Assembly: GCF_000006565.2 (NCBI RefSeq)
Contig: NC_031473.1
Span: 682,001-746,000, forward strand
From: Toxoplasma gondii ME49
Taxonomy: Eukaryota > Apicomplexa > Conoidasida > Eucoccidiorida > Sarcocystidae
Direction of reading: 5' to 3'
Length of the DNA: 64,000 nt
Every line of letters begins with the position of its first letter. Position 1 is the stretch's first letter. The notes beneath the pieces are model-generated. The model had not been told where the DNA came from. It did not search any database and saw nothing but the letters and a program-made list of their open reading frames with translations. Shown one piece after another: positions 1 to 12,300 of the stretch. The position numbers and the translations under genes are program-made.

Positions 1-1047
1 ACGCATGCCTCTAACGACGCCTTTTTTTACATGCGTCTATACCAATATCTACGCGTACGGTAGGCATGCACGATGATCCCCTTGAGGACAGAGACGGATT
101 CATTTCGACCCAAACATAGAAACATCAGTATATATACATGTATACAAATGTACATTTATACGTATGCATGCACATATACGTGAACCTCTCTTTCGTGCCA
201 TTTGGAGAACCACTGATAGGATAGATGTCTGGACTGAGAATAGCAAAACGGAGTGTGTATTTTTTCGCCTACTTTTGTTTGGGAGGCTCCGGCGTCGTCT
301 GTTGGGGTTTTGGAAAGTGCATTTTCCAGAATGCCTTTGCTTTCGTCTTGCGGTTTGTGAAGTTGCAAAGAATTCCGCGCTCGCAAGAGGACCTCCTCAG
401 TGGGTACATCGAGGAGAATGTGGAGATCCACGCCACCTGGAATGAGGCTCTAAACAGCCAGAGTGCACACACAAACGCATGCAGGGAGAGGCCCCAGAGG
501 TTGCACACTAGAAGAAGATTCCTGTTTTTCTAAAGACCGAGAAAAGCTCCAAGCGTTGCTCGAGGTGTACGCGAGAACACACACACGACTCAGCGGCCTG
601 TGGCGCTCGTCAAAAAATTGAACAGAAACAACGAAGAAAGCGCAAAACTGCAACCTTCCATGCCTGCTTCGCCTCCGGCCCCATTCGCGGAAGTCAACAC
701 ACCTGATGGGAGGAGGCTAAGTGCCTGGGAAGCGTTTCGAGAGATGGAGAAAAAGAAGCAGCGAGAGCGGAAGACGGAACAGTTTCTCGAGAAGGGTGTA
801 GGAGGTTTAAAAAGTCGGCTTTCCCCTCCCTCCACGGAGGCCGAGTCAGAAACCTCTATCTCGAGAAAGGCGGACGGTAGCGTGAACGTTGTTGATATTT
901 TCCGAGTGCGCGAAAGCTTCAGACAAACCTCCACATGCTCCCGTTCTGAGTCCAGAGAGCGCAGATCGACCAGCAGCGAGAGGTTGCGCATCGCCGGTCT
1001 CTTCTCTCTCCCGCAGACGCTTGATCGTGCTCAAGACTCCAACTTAC
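1..1047. other. Region downstream of the first SPEF2-like coding block, no firm gene
   Basis: The SPEF2-like gene on the minus strand has a strong donor (ACT|GTAAGT) reading leftward from base 1047, so this stretch should begin with an intron and may hold further 3' exons. Known SPEF2 proteins continue well past the nucleotide-kinase-like domain, so the rest of the gene probably lies here or beyond base 1. I could not fix any exon. A plus-strand open stretch from about 600 to 1045 has a coding-like composition but no recognisable family. Confidence 0.4.
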
Positions 1048-4000
1048 AGTCTCGCTTTGGAAACTTTCTGGAATGGGGACAACCAGAGAGGCGTTGGATT
1101 TTTCGATGCGAGCTCGGCTTTCCAGTCTCCGATCGGGTGAAACGTATCCCGACAACCGCTCTTCCAACGAGACGCACTGCTCGTAGGTCTGAGGAAATCC
1201 GACAAGAATCCACCCGAGCTTCTGCTGATTTTCCTCACCACCTGTCTCCTTCGAAGGCCTTTCTTTGCCCGGTTTCTGCGGACCCCTCCCCCGGCTCGCG
1301 GGTGCCTTCTCCTTCGCGAGACTCTCCCCGTCCTTCTTCACTCCGGCCTCGAGAAAGTGCACCAGCGCTTCTCTGTCGACATCTGGAAACGTTCTCATCT
1401 TTGCAACAAGCAGCGAAACTGACAACGCGTCTCGCAGCTTCTCTCCTCGCCTCAGCGTCTCGAATGCCTCCGCCCCCAAAGCTCTCAAAGAGGGTACGGC
1501 AGTGGAAGAAGAAGCAGAACCAGAAGCAGCAGAGGAGGCACTAGAGGCAGAACCAGTCAAAGGCGACGAACTGGGAGACGAAAACGATGGTGGAGAGGAG
1601 GGCCGATGTGATGGAGGTTGCCTGTCTCCTTGTGTTGCAGTATGTGTGTTTTCGAGGTCTGTTGGAGGCGAAACGAGAGGTGACGAAGTATTCTGCGCAA
1701 CTTCGACTGGCTGCGCAAGACCAGCTCCGCTGTCGATGCCCTCTAGACTTTCTTTAAGGACGTCTTCGAGGGAGAAGACGTGAAGGCGAAATCGTTGACC
1801 GAGTCGTTTAGCGAGGGTCTTCTTCCCAGAAAACGGTTTTCCTGTGATGACAATTTTCAGAGCGTTTCTCGGGACCTCTTCGGGAGGCTTCACCGGCGCC
1901 TCTGGGTGAAGCAAATCCAAAAGCGTTCCGACGATCGACCCTATTCGATACAACGCAGGTTCGCCATTCGGTTGTTTCACGATCTCTGTCTGCGGCAACT
2001 CCCCCGCACTCGCTTCGTTGAATCTGCGCAGCTCCTCCACAGTCTCCTCGGAGTCGAAGAGGTCCCTCTGCGTCTCCCCGTCGACGCTCGCTGTCCGGAG
2101 GAAAGCGAAGGCCTCGGGCATCGCCTGTCGAGTCTCTTCGGGGTCGAACTCGCCGGCGCTGTTCAGGTAATGCAAAAAATCGTCTTCATTCAGTCGCGCA
2201 TGCACTCCCTCAGAGGTCCCCAGAGGCACTGGTGAACGGGGACCGAGGCCCGCGGGTGAGAGCGCACCCTCTCCGTGGGGACAGGATTGAGGCCCGGGGA
2301 ACCTGAGGAAATCGGGAGAGAGGAGACGACGGTGGAACTCCGAAGCGGCTGTCGCGTCGCCTTTCCCTTTCGAAGCATCGCCCAAGGCAAACAACTCCCC
2401 GTAGTCACCACGCACATGCTCGCCGAATAAGGCTTCTGTTGGAGTCTTCGACTCGGAGCGAAATCGCGGCGCCTGCGAGGTCTGCGTCGGCAACGCGGAG
2501 ACGCCTTCGACGAAGCAGACAAGCCACCCTCTCCACGTTCTTGAGTCGACTGCAGTTAAGTCCCGATCTTGGTGGAAGCGAGCTGCGGCGACCGCGAGGT
2601 CGACAAAGAGATCGAGGATGCCGCTGCACTCTTCAATCAAGCTCGCGCGTCGCTTCGCCTTTCTCTGCCTCTTCCACTCGCGACACTGCTGGGCCTCGAG
2701 GGCGACCTCCCGGCGGAGACGTTCCTGTGTTTCGATAGAAACATGGAGTTGTCGCGCGTCTCGAACTTGCCTCTCTCGCGCCGCGACGCGCTGTTCATGG
2801 CTGTCTCGGAGTTCGCGGTTCTGCGACATCACCGCGTCGAGTTGCTGCACTCGCCACACACTTTCCTCCACTCTTTCGGCACGACTGGGGAGGCGACGGA
2901 ACCGTCGGAAGACCCCGTCGGCAACAGTCTCCGCGAAGCGGTTTGCATGCGCCTGCGTCTGCTCCATCAGGAGTTTTTGTCGCCTTTTGTCGCGCTCCTT
3001 CCGAGATACTTCCTGCGCGCGCCGCGCCGCATGCAGTCGCGCAAGCATCTTCATGTTCTCCTGCCTTCCGAAGCTGGGAGACGCGAGTTTAGAGAGAGAG
3101 GCGAGGAGCGACCCGGGGCTTCGTAGGTATTCGCCAGACACAGAGACACCGGCACTCCCCGAGTGGCTCAGACCGAGGCGCTGGAGATTCATTTCAAACG
3201 TTTCAATGTCTTTTTTGACAGCCTCCCGAGTGTCTCGCTCCTTCGCTTGAGCTCGACTCAGCCGCTCCTCTCGCACTCGGGCTTCCAGGAGCACCCGGCG
3301 ACGAAGAATCTCCGTCTCAACTTCTCTTCGCTTCTCTCTCTCATCTCGCTCTCCTTGCCCTCGCTGTCCTCGTTGTTCTTCGCTTTGTTCTCCTCTCCGT
3401 TCATCTCGTTCTTCTCCTTTGTCTTTCTTATCTCGGGTGGATTTCGAGGACACCCTGCCGCTTCGGTTTGCGCCTGGCGCGGTCGGGGCTTCAATGTCGC
3501 CTTCTGCTCTGTGTCTTCCCTGCTCCCGGTCTCTTCTGGTTGTGGATTCTCGCTGTGGGAAGTGTGTGTGGCTGGTTCGCGAGAGAGGCGAGGCAGAAAC
3601 CTCGTGCGAAGTTTCGTTTTTGATCGCAGCGTTCGTCCGCGTCTGTGACTGCCTGTCCCCAGATGTCCACGAGGATTTGCCTATCTCGACTTTGCTCAGA
3701 ACCGGGTGAGTCTCCGCCTCGGTGCTCGTCTTGGTGATCTCCTTCAGGCGCGCTTCGACGCAGCGCGCTTGGAAGGCCTCAAAGGCGGGAGCGTGTGCGG
3801 CAGGTCTCAGGACTCGCGCGAGATCTGACGGGGTTCGGCCACAGTTTCTGGAGAAGCGACTGAGAGCGACTTTCAGCTGAAACAGCACACGCAGAGCTGC
3901 GCCCTCGCGCGCCTCAATAACCGCCTGCATCTTGACGGAATCGAACTTGATGTCCAGGCGACGAAAGACCGGCTCCAAGAGACAAAAATTCCTCACCACC

Positions 4001-4173
4001 GCACTCGCTGCGGAACTGTCTACGAATCCGCTGATGTTGTCCAGCTGCTTCACAGCCACCAGCAACTCGCCGAAGAGGAAGCCGGAGGCAAAGTCGCTCT
4101 CCAAATGCACCACCTTCCTCGACAGAGGAAAACTGTTTACCCACGCTAGCATCAAGTCCGCCATGTCCTTCAA
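1048..4173 (-). CDS. SPEF2/CPC1-like flagellar central-pair protein (5' coding block; gene likely continues leftward)
   Basis: This is one long coding block of 1042 codons starting at the ATG at 4173-4171 (a second ATG lies three codons in). Residues 1 to about 105 form a calponin-homology-like domain (LMLAWVNSFPLSRKVVHLE...) of the SPEF2/SPATA4 type. A long charged helical region follows, rich in R, E, K and Q, with likely coiled coil at about residues 240-560. Near residue 770 there is a P-loop of nucleoside-monophosphate-kinase type, TGKPFSGKKTLAKRL, and near residue 990 the matching GWILVGFPQT motif. This order of domains is that of SPEF2/CPC1, a scaffold of the C1b projection of the axonemal central pair. 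In coccidia only male gametes are flagellate, so expression there is expected (inference). A Ser/Pro-rich insert of over 100 residues splits the kinase-like domain. The block ends at a consensus donor (1047), so the C-terminus is missing. Confidence 0.72.
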
Positions 4174-7100
4174 AATTCGCAGAGAAAAACGAGGAGACAG
4201 GGGCAGGGCACTGACCGACGGAGGGTGCGACGCAGCGCCCTAGCGGCGAGATTGACCGAATCTTTGAGTTTCTCCGACGTGCGACAGGAGACTCGCTCGC
4301 AGGGCGGAGAGATGAGAGAAGGAAGGAACGTGAGGCCAGGAAAGAATTCAGAACAGAAAGTGTTGAAGGAAGTGAGGAAATGAGGGGAGGCGGAAAAGAG
4401 ACAGTCAGTGGGGGAAACGCGCGGAAGTGGATCAGCGGACAGAAAGACAAGAGAGCGAATATGTCATGCAGTGCGAAGAAACAAACACGAAATCGAGAGA
4501 GGCGACAGCAACGTGTCGGGAGCTCTCGGGGAGACAACAGTTGGTTGCGATTCTTAAAGAGAGAAAAACGTTCTTCGTCAAAGCTGAAAGGCAGTGACGT
4601 TCACAGGTTCCTGACTTCGGAGATGCAGCTCGGACAACGCACAGCAAGAAGGCAGTTGCCGTCTAGGAACCACAGACAGGTTGGAGGTCGGCTCTGTCGA
4701 AAGGGAGAGAAAATTGAAAACCATAGCTGTGCCAATGCGCCATTTCGTTTCTCCTTTTAAGTCGAGAAAAAGCAGACTTTTCTGTCACTTAAAACGAACA
4801 GAAAAGAGAGTCTTAGCTGCGCAGAGTTTTTATGTATAACTTCTGGGAACCTCTTGAACTCAGGACAACCTCAACTTTCGTTGTTCTAACTTTCCCTAAA
4901 CCCTCTGCCGTTGTGTTCCCCTGTTGTTCTGCCTGTTTTCCGATTAGACAACGGATAAAGGGTTTTGCTCCTCACGTGCCTACGTTGTTTCCAGAACAAA
5001 CTCCGTCTGCATTCGTTCCTACGAGAACATCTTTTGCACACCATCCGTGACCTTTGTTTCCTCCAAAGACTGGAGAAAGCCAAGCGCAACCGGAGAATCC
5101 AGGGAAGCGACGCGGCCCCGCTTGGTTTAGGTGTCTTGTTTGGTTTTTCCATTCCCACAGAAGAAGCGTCCGTCCAGACACGAAAGCGTGTGAGGCTGTG
5201 AAGACACACCCACAAATCCACGGAATTTCCTTGCCGCCGACCCGGAAAATACAGAAAGAGGCACAGAAAGGCGCAAGGGTCACGAAACAGTCCAGCGTTT
5301 CCTGGGGGGCCCCGCGCTAAAAAATGCCACCGTGAAAAACGCTCGAAATTGGGGTTTCTTTGAGAGTGCCCAAGCAATTACGGAAGCATCATTGCGGCAC
5401 GTTGTCAGAAGTATGTTTGCCACAGGCGAAACCAGAATCGTCGAGCGGCTCAGAAGAACCTTTGACGCTCAAGACAGCCATCAAAGGCTGTAGTTGAATT
5501 TACAAACCCAATAACTCGTTTAAACTACCCTCCACCTCACTTTTGATATTGGCATCACCACCTGAAAAGTGGTGTCCATGACTGTGCCACGGAACAGCAG
5601 CGAATCGAGAGCCATGATTCCAACCATGAGAAATTGGGTTCCTGCCAAAGTTGAAATCAAATGTATGGTGAACTGTGTGTGTCACCTTTCAGACCGGAAA
5701 AATAGGGTCGACCGACGTACGAGGTGCTTTCTGATGAATCCAGAAGCGCTCACACTATAGCAGATAAAGGAACCACTTTGGATCTTAGAATTATTAGGGC
5801 GCAAACTCTAAATTGACAACCGCAGCTCTAGAGTTTGCAGAGAGCCCATTATGGCCAAGATGTGTTCTGTCTTGTTCTTAGACCGTAGAGAAGCCGTGAA
5901 AACGGGAGCTTCAAGGGTCCAGAGAGTGCCCTTAAATTTGTTGCCACGAAGCGTACATGCCAACACGGAGAGAAACCGGAACATTTTGCCGGCAGCATGT
6001 AAAACACACCCATGACGATAGAGCATTCTCGACCGTGTGAGGTCCGTTCCAGTCTCTCGTTCCCGACAGAGTTCACGGAAGATCTTGAAGTTGCGTCACA
6101 TCTTTGATGAAAGACAAGAATCATGTAGTTGAAAACGCCGGAGTCGAAAGTGGAACTCTTCCTATGTGAGACCGAAGAAACTCGCATGCTGGCAACTCGA
6201 AACACACTCTGTCTTTGAAAAGTCTTGGAAAGAAGGGTCTACTTGAATCCCCCACTTCAGCTGGAAGGAAATACCACATCCCTATAAATTCAATTTGCAT
6301 ATTTCAAAGACGTTTTTTTCTACATTTCTACTGGACAGATGCACAATGACGCTCTGCGTTTCGTAGTGCAAAGGGACTTCCATGCTCACATGCACACCAA
6401 TATGTATCTGTGTGTTTAGGATGCTTGATGTTACACATCCGATGCTGTCGTGAGAGATGGTCTTGTCGAGTTAGGTTTGGCGCGTGATTCTCTCTCACGA
6501 CTCTCGTCTGCGCCTTACGAAAAACAAAGACTCCTATTGAGTCCCCTCTTAAAAATTGTAACACGGGGAACTGCTGCAGCTATCTGACTCTGCTGCATGC
6601 CCTGAGTTCGGGGCTCTCAGTTGGCGTTTCCATTGCCTGGCACGAGCTGCCGTTTTCCCGGATCCCCTTTGCTTTTGTCTACTGACAAACTCTTCCGTCA
6701 AGTGCTTGGCATGTGCGAACTCACGCAGCGAGAGGAAACGACGAGGACTGCTCGTTGTCGAAAACCTACCGGTGTGTCGTTTGAAAGAATGGGAACTATG
6801 GCTTCCGTACACCAGAGACACTGTTTCCCGTAGCTGAGTGATACACAATCCGCGGCATTTGCGTTCTCTACAATGTGGGATGAGCAAAAGCGCGGGGAAG
6901 ATTTCCGTCCGTCCTGCACCGCGACCTCGACTACATAAACGAGGCGATAGCGCTCCCAGTGAAACGTATGCATCGACAAAGAAAGCCGACAATTCCCACC
7001 GGTTGAACGGAAACGCGAATCGAATTTCGCGTCTATCTGGCTTTCGCTTGCCAAAAAGGGTCGCGGAAAAAAACCAAGTGCGACAGAAACGTCTCTCTCA

Positions 7101-7911
7101 ACTCGAGTTCGGCCATTAGACTGCCCGGCGCTCAGCACTACGTCGCGAAGAGAGAAAGCTTTCGTGTCTTCAAGAACGAGCTCTGCTGTCGTTTTTGGCC
7201 GGAGTGTGCAAGCAATGGCTTTTACGCAGCGTCGGGTGTCGCTTCAGCTTGATTCTGTGTAGAGAGGAAAACGGAAATCCACCGACTCCGGAAATGAACA
7301 TGCAGAAGAAAAACGAACCACAAGTACAGCAGTAGCGAAGCGGACAAAAGGCACAAACGTTTGCTTTCACGGCATCTTATGAAAGTAATCTAAGCCGTGC
7401 TCTCCAGACACAACTGCTACTCCTGCTACGTTTGCCTACTTTCGAAACAGAATGCAAATACCACAGTTGGCCCATGAATTGCAGTCCCCACAAGCGAGTA
7501 GTATTGTCTCTGTGCAAACGATCCGCGATGCAGAGATTTAAAACTCAAGTCGAGGACACAGAGACATCATAGTGTTCTAAGTCGTCTCCTATTGTGCAAG
7601 CTACACCCTTGCAAACCATGTATACATGGGAGTGTGCATGCATGCAGTCAAAAATATCTGCACTCACCAGAAAGAAAGCAAAGGCTGAGGACAAAGAAGA
7701 AACCGGAAACCACAGGCAATGCAGAAGCATTTGTGACGGAGTGAGAGAACGAGAAAAAAACATGGACCGTCCGATAAAGACACCAAAAAATACGTTCTCA
7801 GAAACTCGTGCACGCAAAAGGTTGCTTCTCTCCATATACATACGTACATTATCGTATATTCATGATCGTTTGAACTATTAACTATACACATATTGTAGAC
7901 ATGCATATATG

Positions 7912-7914
<3 letters not shown>

Positions 7915-7944
<30 letters not shown>
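7915..7944. repeat. (TA)n microsatellite
   Basis: This is an uninterrupted TA run in the spacer 3' of the RNB gene, flanked by TGCATGC-type words. Confidence 0.9.
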
Positions 7945-7953
<9 letters not shown>

Positions 7954-8253
7954 GAATATAGATGTATATGCATGCAGATATACGTACATACATACATCCA
8001 TGTGCATATACTTCTGATTGCATGCAACGGCTACGTCTGTGCTGCACCTCCTGTTTTTTCAATCCCCATCTTCTGTCCTGCCATCGTCGCTTCTCGATCC
8101 GCAGTGCCGAGAGAACGCCCAACGCAAAAGACGCAGAGTTCCACGTTGCATCCCCATCTTTACTCACAAATACATAAGTATGTATTCGATGGAAAAACAG
8201 TCTCTTTGTTGAGTGATCCATATCTTTATACATATATGAATAAATTTGTATAA

Positions 8254-8254
<1 letters not shown>

Positions 8255-8288
<34 letters not shown>

Positions 8289-8289
8289 T
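8255..8289. repeat. Compound (TA)n(GA)n microsatellite
   Basis: A TA run passes directly into a GA run. It lies in the 3' flank of the RNB gene. Confidence 0.85.
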
Positions 8290-8410
8290 TAACGAACGTA
8301 ACAGCACACTTTGTGCAGACCTCGACAAGAAACCCGAGGCAGCCAAACGCAGAGAAACACACAGCGCCCTGTTATCCCCATGTGCACGCAAAGACAAACA
8401 TAAACAAACA

Positions 8411-9278
8411 TCAATATATCCATATGCATGCATATATATATATATATATAGATATAGATATATGCACTATAGGCATATGAAAGGATAGCGCTGTGCAGTC
8501 CTTGCGAACAGGCGTGTGTATCCGAGTTGCTTTTTTCGTTTTCAAGAACGAAGAGGACGCCTGCTGACCTTGTTTTTCCTGTGCCTTCACACTCGCGTAG
8601 TCCGGCGAGAAGGGAGAAATCAGCGTCAGGAGGAAGTCTGCAGGAACTGTATCAGTGGGCAAGACGTAGACGGGCGCAGCTGAAAACGTCTGAAGAAGAG
8701 ACGCGCGCGAGAGAAAGACGACACACGCATCACAGAAAGGCAGTCCGGAAGACGCCGACGAACGACAGAGTGGTGAAGTCACGATCGAGTCTCACACATG
8801 CACGAGCATGCATTTTGATGAAGACATCGAGATGTGATCAGACTGCTGCCTGTGCGCAGAGAGAGAGACTGACAACGAGGTGCAACGAGAGAGATACCTG
8901 CGCAGCTCATTGCAAGACGAACGGCTAGATAAAAACAGGTCGACCGAGAGGTCGGAACACCATGGTCGAGGTTGAACGACAACGCCACAGAGCGACACAG
9001 AACGACAGACGTTCAAAACGCGACTTGTGCAGTGGAGAGAAAGCAGCAGGACGATAGTGCCATGCGCCTGCGTCACTCTTCGTGTTCACTCTTCTCCAGC
9101 AAAATGCTTCAGCTTCTTGCCTGCAATGTTTGGGTCTGTCGCTCGCCGCGAGCGCGGTTCTCCCAGTGAACTTCCAGCTGGAAATACCAAGCAGCAAAAC
9201 GAAGGATTTTCGTCGTGCATGTCGCGGACGAGTCACACACCGACACATAGGTAGACATACTCATATGTATACGCGTAC

Positions 9279-9320
<42 letters not shown>

Positions 9321-12300
9321 CTATATATATATCGATGGATAGATAGATGTAAATAAATGTATATCGATGCATACGCGCAAGCGTCTGTCGAACAGAGGAG
9401 TACGTCAGCAGGTATTTCTGTCACTGCTTGTGTGTGCATGTCTCCAACTCTTTCGCTGTGTCTCTTTTTTCTCTTTCTTTGTGGACGCCTCTCTGCATTC
9501 GCCAGTGCATTCCCTCTACACAAGCTCCCGTGTGCGACGCAGATCTCGAGAAGTCAAAAGATGAACAGGAGGACGAACTGGTACTTGCACTCGCGTAGCA
9601 GTAACTTGCAGACGCACATATGCAGATGCACCCATATGTCTATCATATCAATAGACATCAATTTGTAGCGCAACGATACGAAGATAGAAGCAGTGGTCGA
9701 GTGGAGAGGATGTGGGTAAGGAGGTGTGAAGCAGCTGAGAGGGCGCGAAAAAAAGAAAATCAGCTCACCTCGGTGGTTGACGTCTTGCGGAAGAGAACAG
9801 GTAGGTCGACACATTTCTGGAGAAAAGAAAGTTATTGGGGAACAATTTATGAGAGGGCCGTTTCGCAGCGGGAACATATGCATAAACTCGCGAAAAGCCG
9901 AGCGTTTTGGACGCGGCCGCTTCCCGCAGGACATGATAAGCGTAGAAAATGTGGAGCGACGATCTCCCGAGACGCAAACGCACGAGAGGCGGAAAGAGAG
10001 AAAGAGACGAAAATGTGAAGGAGCGAAACACAGAGAAGTGAATGGGGGCAGACAGCCAAGTAGAAAGAAATGGAGAGATGTGTGTATGTACAGACAGACA
10101 GACAGACCCACAGCGACAGATAGAGAGAACCAAGTAGAAAGAAATGGAGAGATGTGTGTATGTACAGACAGACAAACAGACCCACAGCGACAGATAGAGA
10201 GAACCAATTAGAAAGAAATGGAGAGATGTGTGTATGTATAGACAGACAGACAGACAGACCCACAGCGACAGATAGAGAGAACCAATCAGAAAGAAATGGA
10301 GAGATGTGTGTATGTATAGACAGACAGACAGACCCACAGCGACAGATAGAGAGAACCAATTCGAAAGAAATGGAGAGATGTGTGTATGTATAGACAGACA
10401 GACAGACCCACAGCGACAGATAGAGAGAACCAATCAGAAAGAAATGGAGAGATGTGTGTATGTATAGACAGACAGACAGACCCACAGCGACAGATAGAGA
10501 GAACCAATCAGAAAGAAATGGAGAGATGTGTGTATGTATAGACAGACAGACAGACCCACAGCGACAGATAGAGAGAACCAATCAGAAAGAAATGGAGAGA
10601 TGTGTGTATGTATAGACAGACAGACAGACCCACAGAGACAGATAGAGAGAACCAATTCGAAAGAAATGGAGAGATGTGTGTATGTATAGACAGACAGACA
10701 GACCCACAGCGACAGATAGAGAGAACCAATTCGAAAGAAATGGAGAGATGTGTGTATGTATAGACAGACAGACAGACCCACAGCGACAGATAGAGAGAAC
10801 CAATTAGAAAGAAATGGAGAGATGTGTGTATGTATAGACAGACAGACAGACCCACAGCGACAGATAGAGAGAACCAATTCGAAAGAAATGGAGAGATGTG
10901 TGTATGTATAGACAGACAGACAGACCCACAGCGACAGATAGAGAGAACCAATTAGAAAGAAATGGAGAGATGTGTGTATGTATAGACAGAGAGACAGACA
11001 AACCCACAGAGACAGATAGAGAGAACCAATTCGAAAGAAATGGAGAGATGTGTGTATGTATAGACAGAGAGACAGACAGACTCACAGAGACAGATAGAGA
11101 GAACCAATTCGAAAGAAATGGAGAGATGTGTGTATGTATAGACAGACAGACAGACCCACAGCGACAGATAGAGAGAACCAATCAGAAAGAAATGGAGAGA
11201 TGTGTGTATGTATAGACAGACAGACAGACCCACAGCGACAGATAGAGAGAACCAATTCGAAAGAAATGGAGAGATGTGTGTATGTATAGACAGACAGACA
11301 GACCCACAGCGACAGATAGAGAGAACCAATTAGAAAGAAATGGAGAGATGTGTGTATGTATAGACAGACAGACAGACCCACAGCGACAGATAGAGAGAAC
11401 CAAGTAGAAAGAAATGGAGAGATGTGTGTATGTATAGACAGACAGACAGACAGACCCACAGCGACAGATAGAGAGAACCAAGTAGAAAGAAATGGAGAGA
11501 TGTGTGTATGTACAGACAGACAGACAGACCCACAGCGACAGATAGAGAGAACCAATTAGAAAGAAATGGAGAGATGTGTGTATGTATAGACAGACAGACA
11601 GACAGACCCACAGCGACAGATAGAGAGAACCAATCAGAAAGAAATGGAGAGATGTGTGTATGTATAGACAGACAGACAGACCCACAGCGACAGATAGAGA
11701 GAACCAATTCGAAAGAAATGGAGAGATGTGTGTATGTATAGACAGACAGACAGACCCACAGCGACAGATAGAGAGAACCAATTCGAAAGAAATGGAGAGA
11801 TGTGTGTATGTATAGACAGACAGACAGACCCACAGCGACAGATAGAGAGAACCAATTAGAAAGAAATGGAGAGATGTGTGTATGTATAGACAGACAGACA
11901 GACCCACAGCGACAGATAGAGAGAACCAATCAGAAAGAAATGGAGAGATGTGTGTATGTATAGACAGAGAGACAGACAAACCCACAGAGACAGATAGAGA
12001 GAACCAATTCGAAAGAAATGGAGAGATGTGTGTATGTATAGACAGACAGACAGACCCACAGCGACAGATAGAGAGAACCAATCAGAAAGAAATGGAGAGA
12101 TGTGTGTATGTATAGACAGACAGACAGACCCACAGCGACAGATAGAGAGAACCAATCAGAAAGAAATGGAGAGATGTGTGTATGTATAGACAGAGAGACA
12201 GACAAACCCACAGAGACAGATAGAGAGAACCAATTCGAAAGAAATGGAGAGATGTGTGTATGTATAGACAGAGAGACAGATAGACTCACAGAGACAGATA

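Larger units (their letters stand above)
4174..8410. other. Spacer between the SPEF2-like gene and the 3' end of the RNB gene
   Basis: No reading frame here matches a family or has convincing splice structure. The part next to 4174 should carry the promoter and 5' UTR of the SPEF2-like gene. The part next to 8410 should hold the 3' UTR and terminator of the RNB gene. Both genes read leftward. Bases 7600-8410 contain TGCATGC words and two TA microsatellites. Confidence 0.5.

Noticed and set aside
4886..5377. 163-codon minus-strand open frame
   Set aside because: Low-complexity Arg/Ser/Phe composition in the 5' flank of the SPEF2-like gene, with no motif and no supported splice sites.
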